Made by a program: the position numbers and the translations under genes
The notes under the pieces: model-generated
The model's database searches: none
The model's input: only the letters and a program-made list of their open reading frames with translations
Told to the model about the DNA's origin: nothing
In this document: positions 1 through 9,129 of the stretch, piece by piece
Layout of the letters: each line of letters begins with the position of its first letter
Position numbering within the stretch: position 1 is the stretch's first letter
Assembly: GCA_023396415.1 (NCBI GenBank)
Contig: JAEWWJ010000123.1
Span: 1-31,727, forward strand
Length of the DNA: 31,727 nucleotides
Source: Bacteroidota bacterium
Lineage (GTDB): Bacteria; Bacteroidota; Bacteroidia; Bacteroidales; F082
Direction: 5' to 3'

Positions 1-3000
1 GTTCACTCCGTTCACAAACCATTGATATACTGGTGATGACCCAGCATTGGTAGCCAAAGAAGTAAATTGCACTGCGTTCCCTTCGCAAACCGGGTTGGCA
101 TCAGCAGTGATGGTGAGTGTAACGGTAGCAGCCAAATTCATCTGAACTTCAACTACACCATCCATGGTTACCGTTCCTGCATTGTTGCTTGCCGTTACGG
201 TGTAAGTTCCGGCTTCGAGATCGTTGAATACCAATGCGTTTCCTGATCCTAGACTGGTTGATCCGTAGGGAATACCATCACGTAGCAGGGTGTAAATGAC
301 ATTGGTTTGGGAGTTGTTCAAGCTGGCGTTTATACCTGATGGGATGGTCAATTCGCAATAACTGCCACCACCCGTGAAGTTATAAATTTCAGGAAGAGGA
401 GTGAGGGTTGTAAACATGCCTTTTGTGCTCCATGAGCTCATACTACCGCCACAGTTGGTACGCAGGTAAAAGTCGTAGTTTTTTTCTGATTGTAGGTTGG
501 TGAGCGAATAGCTGGTTGTATTGATATTTTGAATCAATGTTCCTTCCACTTCCGGAGTGAAATCCTCATCGCCAAAGGCCATTTCCCATACCGTTCCGGT
601 TCCGTTGGCATCCCATGAAATGAGGGCAGCGGTTGTGGTAATGTTTGAGGCAGAAAGATTGGTGGGTGGTTGGCAGCCTAAATCGTTGATTTCGACTGTG
701 ACAGCATTAGACGTGGGTGAAATTCCGGCATCATAAACGGCTTTGGTAAAATAAGTATAGCTGCCGTTGTTGAGTGGACCATCTTGATACGTTGTCGAGT
801 TTGCATTGGTAGTAGTGATAAGATTGTTGTTTCTATATACTTCATATCCAATAGGTTCAACATTTAATACGGTTCCTTCTATTAAAAAGGGGATGCCTTG
901 AGGTGTAAACAAGGTGTTGTCTTCAATATCTGTCCAAGCACTGATGGAAGTTTGATATTGTTTTGCATTTCCTGTTGTTGATTGACCTGTGATTGTAATT
1001 GGGGGCGCCCATGGACCACTTGAACCTGTGCCGTCGAGGGTAAAAACAACCCAATAGCTACCGGCAGAGAGATTTAAGTTGGGCGTTTGACAAACCGCTT
1101 GCATGATGGGTCTCTGCGTATTCACATTGGTCTGGCTCACCCGATAACCATTGATCCAAGCAGTTGAGCTGAGGATGTTGGTTTGTAGATCTCCCCAAAT
1201 GACTTGTCCGCCATCTGTTGGACTTCCATCAAGAATTTGCATATAACAGCCTGTTATGGTGCTTGTTGTTCCCGATCCGGTTTGATAAGTGTAAAAAGTA
1301 AAACCTTCTATAAGGCAATCATCCGTTAAGGTAAAATCATCGGCGATTAAATTTCCGACTGAAAATTGACAACCCATACCTAAAGTTGATAAGCCGAGGG
1401 TATTGTCTTGGAGCACACTGTGGTCAGTTCCATTGGGTCCTGTTCCGGGGCTGTTGACAAGGGGGCCATTGTTAAAGATGAGCGATTTAGTGTTGGATTT
1501 CAGTTCTTGGCTTTCTCCGGCTTGAATAAGTGTTGGCCCATGGCTGGTTTCAATTTCTTGCGCAAAAGCTTGGGTATTGATGGCATTGTTTTTCGCAGGT
1601 GGTGCAACAAATGTTTTTGATGCAGTTTGTGCAAAAGACTGCACAACAGGAGCTTGCCAGTTGAGTTGAACCATTTGTCCGCTCGGCAGTGCAGTGAGGT
1701 TTACTGGAGGTTGAAAAGGATTGGGTTGAATATGTACATAATTTGTTTTCGTACTTACATAAATACCTTCTAATGTCAGACTAACTGTTTTATAACCTGC
1801 TTCGGTATAGGTTACGGTATGAGGACCTGGTCCGGTGGCTGTGGCAGGCTGTGCAGCAGAACCAAAATTCCATAGGTAGGAGGTAAACGGGCCATTGAGT
1901 GAGGCATCGGTAAAAACAATGGCTTCATCGGTAAATGCGGTTGTTGGGTTGGCAAAGAAATCGGCAAAAGGACCTACGGGTACTGTGGTAATTGTTACTT
2001 GGTCAATGACATTGGCGTAGCCCCAATTGTCAATTCCTTCAAATGCAATTTGATAAGTGGCTGTGGTATTGGGCAAAATAACATCGGTCACTTGAGTCCA
2101 AGTGGCGATGTTGAGGCTGTATGTTGAGCCCATTTGAACCCATGGTTGGTTGGATGCAGTTCGATAATAGATTTTCAGTTGGTTTTGATCCCCACTCCAT
2201 GCTTCTTGGCCGTACCAAAAACTTAATTTGCAATTCATTTGCGCGGATAAATCAAGCATAGGGGACATCAATTTGGTGGTGTAAGGGCCACCTGAACTGC
2301 TTGAAAACCGTGCGTTTTTCATACCGACTTTTGCATTGGTGATGGCTCCGCCACCTGCTCCTGTTGCATAAGTCCACGACTTGCTTCCTTGAACAAATTC
2401 CTGTGACCAGCAACTTAAACTCGTTGAATTGTCTTCAAAGGTTTCAATAAAGGGAAATGTGTTGATGGAGCCACAGAGCGTAGTTGCTGTGGCCATTCTA
2501 CCGCTTGAGTAATCGTTAGATACTGTAAATGAAAAAGCTTTGTAGTAATAATTGGTTAATGGCGTTAATCCGCTATGCGTGAATGAATTGGCACCACCTC
2601 TATACAGCACAGTTCCGCCTCCGGGAATGATTTGTCCGGCGTTGTAAATTGTTCCATCAACAGGTACCCCGAAGGTGGATGTTGGCGACCAAACAACCAG
2701 CACATCATTGTTGTTGGCGTTTTTGGTCCATTGTAAATCTATTTGTGTTGCACTTACAGCTGCGGCTGAAAATGTGGATGGATTCAGTATGCCGGTTAAA
2801 TAGCTTTGTGTTTCAACAAGGGCTTGGTAAGCATTGAGCCGTCCAGTGCCGAGTTTTCCTAAAAAAGTGGGATTGTTGGAATAATGATTTTCGGTTGTGC
2901 TCTCGAGAATGTTCCAGACATCGGTATTGGTCAACTGTCCGTAAGCCAACGAAACGATTAAAGCTGCAACTCCTGAGGTATGCGGACAAGCCATCGAAGT

Positions 3001-4314
3001 GCCTTGGTAGTAGGAGTAACCGCCGTTGGTTACCGTGCTCAGCACTCCTTTTGCTGCAACGGAGTTTGTTTCTCCACCCGGTGCTGAAAGGTCAACCCAA
3101 GTGTCGAAGTTTGAATACCAAGCTTTTTCATCTTTGTTGTTGGTTGCAGCAACGGAAAGACAAGAGGAATAGCAGCCCGGATACCACAAGCCGCTGGAAT
3201 TGTCGTTTCCGGCAGCAAAAATGGTGATGCCTCCTGTCATTGCCGTTCCTCCACCATTTGTTTTAAAATAATCAATGGCATCAAGTACGGCTTGATCATA
3301 AACACCTACACTTGTGTAACCCCAACTGTTTTGCGAAATGGAAGCGCCGTTGTCAGCAGCATAAATAGGCGCAAGATGAAATCCTCCATTGATATCATTG
3401 CTACTAAAAACTTGACAGCTCATCAGTCTAACACCATCGCTTAAGCCGGTACCTCCGGCTACACCTGCCACTCCAACTGCATTATTGCTTACTGCCGCAA
3501 CAGTTCCCGAAACATGGGTTCCATGGTCAATTGGTATGATGGTAGATGAATTGTTTGCAAAGTTATAGCCAATGCCTGACCAAATATTGCCTGCCAAATC
3601 GGGATGGTTAATCTGTATTCCGCCGTCAATAATGGCAACGATTACGCCGCTGTTTCCTTTTTCAATTTCCCAGGCTTCAGGAAGGTCAATGTCTTTGTCA
3701 ATTGTTCCGCCTTGTTGGCCGGTGTTGTGGTAGTGCCACTGATCGCTGTATCGCGGATCAATTGGTGTCCAATTGGGACTTTTTTCAGATGAGGTTTCTT
3801 CAGCTTGTTGAACGGCTTTATACGGCAGCTCGGATACAGGAGCTACCAAACGTTTTTTGTAAATAGGGTCGGCAAATTCAATCTCTGATAATTTTCGATA
3901 ATTCGATACAATGGCTTTTACATCGTCTCTGTTTTTATCGAGTACGAGCTCAAACCAAAGGTGAAACCCCCACGCTTTGTGTTTTTCGGTGAAGGTGTTG
4001 CCCAAGGCCGGCGAATAGAAATACTGCTTGGCTACTTGAACTTTATAGTTTTTGTTTAAAGCGTCCAAGGCAGGAATGCCAAATCTCACTTCACCATCAA
4101 CAGCTTGAACAATGTGTTGGTCTTCAATTTGTTTCGCTTGCTCGGGTTTAAATTTAATCAAGATCCGATCGTGTTCAAAAGCCGTTTCGGCCACCTTATT
4201 GAGGTCAATGGCGGTGCGTTCGCCTTTGTTAACTTCGTAAACGGTTTGTGATGAAGCAGTTATCCCTGCAAAAAGAAGGATACTGATGAAAATGGTTGTA
4301 AAGGTAGCTTTCAT
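1..4314 (-). CDS. Secreted subtilisin-like S8 serine protease, multidomain; 3' end off window
   Basis: Reading the minus strand from the ATG at 4314 gives an open frame of 1438 codons that runs off the left edge, so the C-terminus is missing. Residues 1-22 look like a signal peptide (hydrophobic run ending in ITASSQ). The S8 catalytic residues are all visible: Asp230 (IIDGG), His264 (DHGTHVSGT), oxyanion Asn370 (AAGND) and Ser440 (GTSMACPH). Residues about 25-200 are a propeptide-like region. After the protease come an FN3-like domain (about 508-600), a MAM/jelly-roll-like domain (about 612-772), a PKD-like domain (about 778-860), an FN3-like domain apparently interrupted by a beta-rich segment (about 865-1200), another FN3 (about 1212-1300) and an Ig/PKD-like stretch at the edge. 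Exported proteins of this type in Bacteroidota often end in a type IX secretion signal, but that part cannot be seen. Likely role: extracellular or cell-surface proteolysis. No Shine-Dalgarno precedes the start. Confidence 0.93.
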   Translation of the reverse strand, partial: MKATFTTIFISILLFAGITASSQTVYEVNKGERTAIDLNKVAETAFEHDRILIKFKPEQAKQIEDQHIVQAVDGEVRFGIPALDALNKNYKVQVAKQYFYSPALGNTFTEKHKAWGFHLWFELVLDKNRDDVKAIVSNYRKLSEIEFADPIYKKRLVAPVSELPYKAVQQAEETSSEKSPNWTPIDPRYSDQWHYHNTGQQGGTIDKDIDLPEAWEIEKGNSGVIVAIIDGGIQINHPDLAGNIWSGIGYNFANNSSTIIPIDHGTHVSGTVAAVSNNAVGVAGVAGGTGLSDGVRLMSCQVFSSNDINGGFHLAPIYAADNGASISQNSWGYTSVGVYDQAVLDAIDYFKTNGGGTAMTGGITIFAAGNDNSSGLWYPGCYSSCLSVAATNNKDEKAWYSNFDTWVDLSAPGGETNSVAAKGVLSTVTNGGYSYYQGTSMACPHTSGVAALIVSLAYGQLTNTDVWNILESTTENHYSNNPTFLGKLGTGRLNAYQALVETQSYLTGILNPSTFSAAAVSATQIDLQWTKNANNNDVLVVWSPTSTFGVPVDGTIYNAGQIIPGGGTVLYRGGANSFTHSGLTPLTNYYYKAFSFTVSNDYSSGRMATATTLCGSINTFPFIETFEDNSTSLSCWSQEFVQGSKSWTYATGAGGGAITNAKVGMKNARFSSSSGGPYTTKLMSPMLDLSAQMNCKLSFWYGQEAWSGDQNQLKIYYRTASNQPWVQMGSTYSLNIATWTQVTDVILPNTTATYQIAFEGIDNWGYANVIDQVTITTVPVGPFADFFANPTTAFTDEAIVFTDASLNGPFTSYLWNFGSAAQPATATGPGPHTVTYTEAGYKTVSLTLEGIYVSTKTNYVHIQPNPFQPPVNLTALPSGQMVQLNWQAPVVQSFAQTASKTFVAPPAKNNAINTQAFAQEIETSHGPTLIQAGESQELKSNTKSLIFNNGPLVNSPGTGPNGTDHSVLQDNTLGLSTLGMGCQFSVGNLIADDFTLTDDCLIEGFTFYTYQTGSGTTSTITGCYMQILDGSPTDGGQVIWGDLQTNILSSTAWINGYRVSQTNVNTQRPIMQAVCQTPNLNLSAGSYWVVFTLDGTGSSGPWAPPITITGQSTTGNAKQYQTSISAWTDIEDNTLFTPQGIPFLIEGTVLNVEPIGYEVYRNNNLITTTNANSTTYQDGPLNNGSYTYFTKAVYDAGISPTSNAVTVEINDLGCQPPTNLSASNITTTAALISWDANGTGTVWEMAFGDEDFTPEVEGTLIQNINTTSYSLTNLQSEKNYDFYLRTNCGGSMSSWSTKGMFTTLTPLPEIYNFTGGGSYCELTIPSGINASLNNSQTNVIYTLLRDGIPYGSTSLGSGNALVFNDLEAGTYTVTASNNAGTVTMDGVVEVQMNLAATVTLTITADANPVCEGNAVQFTSLATNAGSSPVYQWFVNGVN

Positions 4315-4378
4315 AATTTTGTTTTTTTTGAAAGATTTAAACAGGCTTTAGAAGCGCTATTTTTTTTGATTTTGCTTA

Positions 4379-4386
4379 CAAATATA
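4379..4386 (-). promoter_or_regulatory. Candidate Bacteroidota -7 element for the subtilase gene
   Basis: The minus strand reads TATATTTG, matching the Bacteroidota consensus TAnnTTTG. It lies about 65 bases upstream of the subtilase ATG, giving a leader of roughly 58 nt. I see no convincing TTTG -33 box. The match is short, so confidence is modest. Confidence 0.4.
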
Positions 4387-4417
4387 GCAAAGTAAGTTTG
4401 CGGATGTAATGCTTTTT

Positions 4418-5191
4418 TTAGATATAACCTTTCAACTTATAGAAAGCAAGTGCAGTAATTTCTCTTAATACCTTAATTTCGTATTGCAGATAGCTCCACA
4501 TATTGTAACGCAAACTGAGGTTCTGCCCGGGTTTTTGAAGGCTTTGCTTTTCCGATGGGTCTTCCACCAAAAGATTTTCATCAAAATAACCTTCAAAGGC
4601 AGGTTGGCCATTGAGGTTGGTGAATCCGGTTTTTTTAAAGGTGAGGATGCTGCGACGAATATGTTCGGGTGAGCTGACAATGAGCAATCGGGCTTGAGGC
4701 TGGCCGACGATTTTAAAAATTTGTCTCGATTGGAGATAGGTGTTACTGCCTTTTGTTTCTGAAATGATGCGGCTGCTGTCAATGCCCGATTGTATCATCT
4801 GGTGAAGCATTCGCCGATGGTCGCTGTTTTTGAATTCGAGGCTGTCAGAGGGTAAAGCGACAATAATTTGGCTCAGCGGATATTTTCTTGCCATTTCGGC
4901 GGTATAATAAATCCGAAGAAGGGTTTCGTTGCCCGGAACGCTTCCTGCACCCAGAAGCACAATGTATTCGGGGGCTTGCTTCTGTGGTTCTACCAAGCTG
5001 GTTCCCAACCAGTGATAAGCGTAATAGGGGTAATCAGTAAAACTTAAGATGAGCATAAAAATAAAGATGAAGCCTGCAACAAAAATGATTTTACGCATAA
5101 TTCTGTACAGCCTCAGTACAATTTTTAGAACCTCAATAGTATAAGGTGCTAACCATGCTTTCACTTTTTGTTGCGCTGCATCTTTCATCAT
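4418..5191 (-). CDS. SanA/YdcF/ElyC-like DUF218 membrane protein
   Basis: A 257-residue protein with one hydrophobic segment at about residues 33-51 followed by a DUF218 domain. The family's glycine-rich motif is visible (GAGSVPGNETLLR, about 81-93), as is the ETKGSNTYLQS segment (145-155) that corresponds to the E-x-x-S-x-N-T motif of SanA/YdcF proteins. The family includes E. coli SanA and ElyC, linked to envelope integrity and peptidoglycan or lipid-carrier metabolism; the reaction is not established for most members. The gene begins 12 bases after the DUF6263 gene, so they are probably co-transcribed. The annotated ATG is the first of two adjacent Met codons; a Met at residue 32, immediately before the membrane segment, is an alternative start. 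Confidence 0.85.
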   Translation of the reverse strand: MMKDAAQQKVKAWLAPYTIEVLKIVLRLYRIMRKIIFVAGFIFIFMLILSFTDYPYYAYHWLGTSLVEPQKQAPEYIVLLGAGSVPGNETLLRIYYTAEMARKYPLSQIIVALPSDSLEFKNSDHRRMLHQMIQSGIDSSRIISETKGSNTYLQSRQIFKIVGQPQARLLIVSSPEHIRRSILTFKKTGFTNLNGQPAFEGYFDENLLVEDPSEKQSLQKPGQNLSLRYNMWSYLQYEIKVLREITALAFYKLKGYI

Positions 5192-5203
5192 CCCCAGCGG
5201 GAG

Positions 5204-6028
5204 TTATTTGGTATTCAGTTCAATGAAACTGTTCATTTTCATGGGTATTTTCATGCCTGCTTGCTCCATTGTCATTTGAAGCTCTTGATTTACTGCGGCT
5301 TTTGTAACCCATCCGTTGCGGGTATCCACTTCGGTTTTGCCGGTGATTGTGCCATTGATCAAAGCTTTTTCGCCCATTATTTCAGTGCCTTTAATGGTTC
5401 CGCTGAAGCTTATCATGGCCGCATTGCCTTTCAATTCGTCTAAAGTATAAGTTGATTCAATCACGAAATCGCTCTTAGGATCGGGTTTCAAACTGGTGCT
5501 CCAAGTGCTTCCTACGGAAATTTTTTCGGTAGGGTAAACCACCATCATTCCTGATTCAAAACCGGCAAGATTGGTTTGGTTGTTGAGGCCTTCGTCTTTG
5601 TTTAAACTAATGGGATTTCCTTTTTCGTCAATCACAATTACGATGGAATTGTTGATCATGCCACCCAATGATTGTCCGATTTGTTTGCTGATGGGATTGA
5701 TGGTGTCGGGGTTTTGTGAATCCCAAATAACCTCCATCCCCATCGCGTTTTGCTTGAAAAGGATATTTTCATACGTCAATTCCAAGGTTTGTTTGTTGGC
5801 GTCATCAACATCGCTTACCAGCACATTTTGTTGCATGTTGAGGTTTTGTTTGAGGACCATGGATTGGCCCGACATGCTCATATTGATGGTTTGGTTGTTT
5901 TTGATTTCGAGCACATATTTCTGACCTTTTTTAAGTTGATAGCTCAGTTGAATTTGTTTTTGTGCTTGAAGCCACTGTCCTGAAACGAGCATAAATGCCA
6001 TTGAAAGGAGGAGGATTTTTGTTTTCAT
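5204..6028 (-). CDS. DUF6263 family exported protein
   Basis: A 274-residue protein with a clear N-terminal signal peptide (about residues 1-22, ending QWLQAQ) and a mature part dominated by alternating hydrophobic and polar beta-strand-like sequence. The pattern (KKGQKYVLEIKNNQT near the N-terminus, a central D-KGNPIS segment, then SVGSTW) matches the DUF6263 family of Bacteroidota exported proteins, whose function is unknown. It has no lipobox cysteine, so it is probably periplasmic or secreted rather than a lipoprotein. It lies 21 bases after dnaB and 12 bases before the DUF218 gene, so read-through from dnaB is likely. No catalytic motif is recognised. Confidence 0.8.
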   Translation of the reverse strand: MKTKILLLSMAFMLVSGQWLQAQKQIQLSYQLKKGQKYVLEIKNNQTINMSMSGQSMVLKQNLNMQQNVLVSDVDDANKQTLELTYENILFKQNAMGMEVIWDSQNPDTINPISKQIGQSLGGMINNSIVIVIDEKGNPISLNKDEGLNNQTNLAGFESGMMVVYPTEKISVGSTWSTSLKPDPKSDFVIESTYTLDELKGNAAMISFSGTIKGTEIMGEKALINGTITGKTEVDTRNGWVTKAAVNQELQMTMEQAGMKIPMKMNSFIELNTK

Positions 6029-6049
6029 GGAAATCAGTTTTTTGTTGAA

Positions 6050-7573
6050 TTAAAATGGAACATCATTGTCATTTTCTAAGAATTCGTCATTCATTTTGGA
6101 GCCAACAATGCGGGTATGAACGTCGAAACCTTGGTTTGGCATCAAGTCGCTGGTTTTGTTTTCAAAATCTTCGAAGTCGTCGAAACGGGCAAATTGACCG
6201 ACAAATTTCAAATTTACATCGCCCAACTTTCCGTTGCGGTGTTTGGCGATGTTGATAATTGCAAGACCTTGTGTGTTTTGTTTGCCTTCGTCTTCAGTAA
6301 GACCGTAGTATTCAGGTCTGTAGATAAAAATAACCATATCAGCATCTTGCTCAATAGCTCCCGATTCGCGCAAGTCGGAGAGGATAGGTTTTTTTGATCC
6401 CGGACGCGATTCAACCGAACGGCTCAACTGCGAAAGGGCTAAAACCGGCACTTCCAATTCTTTAGCTAAACTTTTAAGTGAGCGCGAAATATTGCTGATT
6501 TCCTGCTCACGATTGCCTCTGTTTTCGCCTCCGGTGGTCATTAGCTGAAGGTAGTCCACGTAAACCATTTGAATATCAAACTGCTGCTTTAATCGCCTAC
6601 ACTTGGCCCTTAGTTCAAAAATGGACAACTGCGGGGTGTCATCTATATACATTTTCGCATTCACCAAAGGAGTGATTTTGGTGGTTAATTGCAGCCATTC
6701 GTGTTGGGCCAAATCGCCTTTGCGAAGCTTTTCGGCCGGTAGATAGCTTTCGCTCGAGATTAAACGCGTAACCAGCTGAACGGAAGACATTTCCAATGAA
6801 AAAAACGCTACCGGTTTATTAAATGTTACTGCGGCGTTACGCGCTAAGTTGAGGGCGAGAGCCGTTTTTCCCATGCTGGGTCGTGCAGCAAGAATGATGA
6901 GATCGGATTTTTGCCAGCCCTGCGTGATGGCGTCTAATGCGGTGTAGCCCGAAGGAACGCCACGCATATCATTATCTGAATTTTTGGCGTTTTCAATATC
7001 GGTAATGGCAGCATGAACCAAATCGGGCATGGTGCTAAAACTGCGTCTAAGGTTGGTTTCGCTTACCGAAAAAAGACCCGCCTCGGCCTTGTCCAAAAGG
7101 TCGAAAACGTCGGTGGTATCTTCATAAGCGTCTTTGATGATGTCGGATGAAATCCGAATCAGCTCGCGTTGGATGAATTTTTGAAGGATAATACGGGCAT
7201 GAAATTCGATGTTAGCTGCCGAAACTACTCTGTTAGTAAGTTGCGAAATATAATAAGCGCCACCAATGAGGTCTAATTCGCCACTCGAACGCAAAGCATT
7301 GGTAACTGTAAGCAGATCAATGGGTTCAGATTTCGAGAAAAGGGTTTTTATCGCGTTGAAAATTATTTGGTGGGCATCTTTATAAAAGGCCTCGGGCTGC
7401 AAAATATCAATCACAGTGTTTACCGCATCCTTCTCCAGCATCATTCCGCCCAACACTACCTCTTCTAAATCGAGTGCCTGGGGTGGAACCCTGCCATGTT
7501 CAACCATCATATTGCGTTGAATATCAGCAGGATTCATTGTATTTGTTTTCGGTTTTCTTATGTTTCTATCCAT
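6050..7573 (-). CDS. dnaB: Replicative DNA helicase DnaB
   Basis: A 507-residue RecA-fold hexameric helicase that unwinds DNA at the replication fork. The N-terminal DnaB domain (VPPQALDLEEVVLGGMML, about 29-46) is followed by the ATPase core with Walker A RPSMGKTA (231-238), Walker B ending in Asp340 (VYVDYLQLM), and the conserved QLSRSVESRP and DLRESGAIEQDAD segments. The length is normal and no intein interrupts the Walker A or later motifs. The ATG at 7573 gives an N-terminal tail like other Bacteroidota DnaB proteins. However, a -7 promoter-like element at 7578-7585 almost abuts this ATG, so either the message is leaderless or translation starts at the Met codon at 7537 (MNPADIQ). The exported DUF6263 and DUF218 genes follow closely. 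Confidence 0.97.
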   Translation of the reverse strand: MDRNIRKPKTNTMNPADIQRNMMVEHGRVPPQALDLEEVVLGGMMLEKDAVNTVIDILQPEAFYKDAHQIIFNAIKTLFSKSEPIDLLTVTNALRSSGELDLIGGAYYISQLTNRVVSAANIEFHARIILQKFIQRELIRISSDIIKDAYEDTTDVFDLLDKAEAGLFSVSETNLRRSFSTMPDLVHAAITDIENAKNSDNDMRGVPSGYTALDAITQGWQKSDLIILAARPSMGKTALALNLARNAAVTFNKPVAFFSLEMSSVQLVTRLISSESYLPAEKLRKGDLAQHEWLQLTTKITPLVNAKMYIDDTPQLSIFELRAKCRRLKQQFDIQMVYVDYLQLMTTGGENRGNREQEISNISRSLKSLAKELEVPVLALSQLSRSVESRPGSKKPILSDLRESGAIEQDADMVIFIYRPEYYGLTEDEGKQNTQGLAIINIAKHRNGKLGDVNLKFVGQFARFDDFEDFENKTSDLMPNQGFDVHTRIVGSKMNDEFLENDNDVPF

Positions 7574-7577
7574 GAGT

Positions 7578-7585
7578 CAAAATTA
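7578..7585 (-). promoter_or_regulatory. Candidate -7 element immediately upstream of dnaB
   Basis: The minus strand reads TAATTTTG, matching TAnnTTTG. Transcription would then begin at or within a few bases of the ATG at 7573, implying a leaderless mRNA or use of the downstream Met at 7537. The element lies in the 87-base gap between the DUF2779 gene's stop and dnaB. Confidence 0.35.
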
Positions 7586-7660
7586 GAAATAAGTAAGGAT
7601 GAAATGATAAATCCTTTTTTTTAAATGATTGAAAGGGTTGGTTGGCTGTTTTTGAGGGAT

Positions 7661-9103
7661 TTAGTGATGTGTCATTTCTGCCAGCCTATCAAAACAGTAA
7701 GCAATGGCTTTGGCGTATTGGGCCAACTCGGCGGCCAAATGCATGGATTCATTTTCGTTTTCATCAGCCATAAAGTTATTGACCAAATACACCTCTTCTT
7801 TCAACTTGAAAGTGTTTTTTCCAAAGGCTTTGAGGAGTCCGGAAAGAAAAAAGTCGGCGGTTTTTGTCGGAAGTGAAAAATCTACTGATTTTGTCAGCTG
7901 TTGCAACCCCATCAGTGGTAGCGAGTTTTCATGCCTTTCGAAAATTGATGTGTCGTTTGCTCGATTTGCTGTTTGCAAACACATCAATATGAATGTGTTA
8001 TCATCTGTAATCGTAAGAGGGTGATGCTTTAGCAAATCTGTTATTAGTGTCTGAAATTTTTTGAGACCCTCGGTGGATTGTTCAAAAAAGACAGTTTCTT
8101 CGCTCTGTGGTGTTTTCGCATACATCGCGATGGGTAGGGCGTCGTAAGGTTTGGTGTTGGCCAACAAAGGCACAGCAGGTCTGTGAATGAGTAACTTAAC
8201 CCATATGGCCTCATTAAGTTGCTTTTGATCAGGGACTTGCTTCTTGGCCAAAGCCCTGTTTAATGCTACCGAATTTGTAGTAAATGCTTCAAGTTGAATT
8301 TTTTGCGCATCTGTTTTAAAAATATTTTCAGGTAGGTCTTGAAGTATAACAGCACCTTGATTGTGGTATTCAAATCTCAGGTTCTCATCGAGCGATTCCA
8401 TGTAAAGGTAACTGTTTTGGGGAATATTTTTCCAGCAATGTCCAATAAAATCGCAAGGGTAGGGGTTTTGGCATTGCGGACCGATAGCTATCTCAGGCGA
8501 TTTTTCAAGGGTAAGCACTGCTTTAAACTTTTCTATGGCTGAAATGGTGTCAAACTCCGCTTTTTTTGCTTCTTTCATAACGGATTGTGTAACAAAAAGC
8601 TGATGTACATCAAGCTTTGTGCCTCTGAGGTAGTCCCGATTCATGAAAATTAAGCTGAAGTCTGACAAATGCACTCCGTTGTTTGTAATGATGTAGTATT
8701 GAAGTGCGGCATCTTGCAAATATGTTTCGCTAATTGCGAGGGAACTTTTTACCTCGAAAGCCTTCCAGTTTTCGCCATCCCGAACCAAAACATCAATGAT
8801 GATCAATACTTCATCGTGTTGAAATACACCTTCGTAAATAACGTTGACAAGAGGGTTGGAAAGGGCTTCGCGTGTTTCGATTAACTTTTTCGGAAACTGC
8901 GAAGGCGATTTTGGCTGGCAGTCGAGGCCACCGGGAAACAATTCCTGAGCCAAGATACCTACATTGGTGCCGCGTTTAAATTTTGCCAACTGCAACGGAC
9001 TCATTTTATCTCTAAGAAACGGTCTTTTTTTGTTGAGGTAAAGCGATTTTTCACATTGTTTTCCCCTGATATATGTGGATTTCGAGAGCAGATGATTTGC
9101 CAT
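7661..9103 (-). CDS. DUF2779 family protein: Cas4/RecB-like Fe-S nuclease with degenerate C-terminal domain
   Basis: A 480-residue protein. The N-terminal half is a PD-(D/E)XK nuclease of the Cas4/AddB type: Cys17 near the N-terminus, Asp104 (IIIDVL), Glu117-Val-Lys119 (EVKSS), Gln135 (ALQYY) and a C-x5-C-x5-C group (Cys211, Cys217, Cys223) that with Cys17 would hold an Fe-S cluster. The C-terminal half aligns by eye with the DUF2779 domain through PAVPLLANTKPYDALPI (309-325). As I recall the family, the strand before this carries a DFE motif of an RNase H-like exonuclease; here the equivalent residues read K303-L-L305, and the C-terminal acidic residue of the YCxxD type also seems lost (QYAKAIAY). 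The N-terminal nuclease appears intact. It lies 26 bases downstream of a DEDD exonuclease gene and is probably translated from the same mRNA. Substrate and role are unknown. Confidence 0.82.
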   Translation of the reverse strand: MANHLLSKSTYIRGKQCEKSLYLNKKRPFLRDKMSPLQLAKFKRGTNVGILAQELFPGGLDCQPKSPSQFPKKLIETREALSNPLVNVIYEGVFQHDEVLIIIDVLVRDGENWKAFEVKSSLAISETYLQDAALQYYIITNNGVHLSDFSLIFMNRDYLRGTKLDVHQLFVTQSVMKEAKKAEFDTISAIEKFKAVLTLEKSPEIAIGPQCQNPYPCDFIGHCWKNIPQNSYLYMESLDENLRFEYHNQGAVILQDLPENIFKTDAQKIQLEAFTTNSVALNRALAKKQVPDQKQLNEAIWVKLLIHRPAVPLLANTKPYDALPIAMYAKTPQSEETVFFEQSTEGLKKFQTLITDLLKHHPLTITDDNTFILMCLQTANRANDTSIFERHENSLPLMGLQQLTKSVDFSLPTKTADFFLSGLLKAFGKNTFKLKEEVYLVNNFMADENENESMHLAAELAQYAKAIAYCFDRLAEMTHH

Positions 9104-9129
9104 ATGGTTTGTGAAGATGGTAAGTTAAA

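Noticed and set aside
2649..3227. Open frames on the plus strand, opposite the subtilase
   Set aside because: They lie antisense to a frame with intact S8 catalytic motifs, and their translations look like low-complexity shadow sequence.
7661..9103. Cas4-like nuclease as a sign of a CRISPR-Cas locus
   Set aside because: No repeat array and no cas1, cas2 or effector gene is present. The C-terminal half fits DUF2779, a different family.
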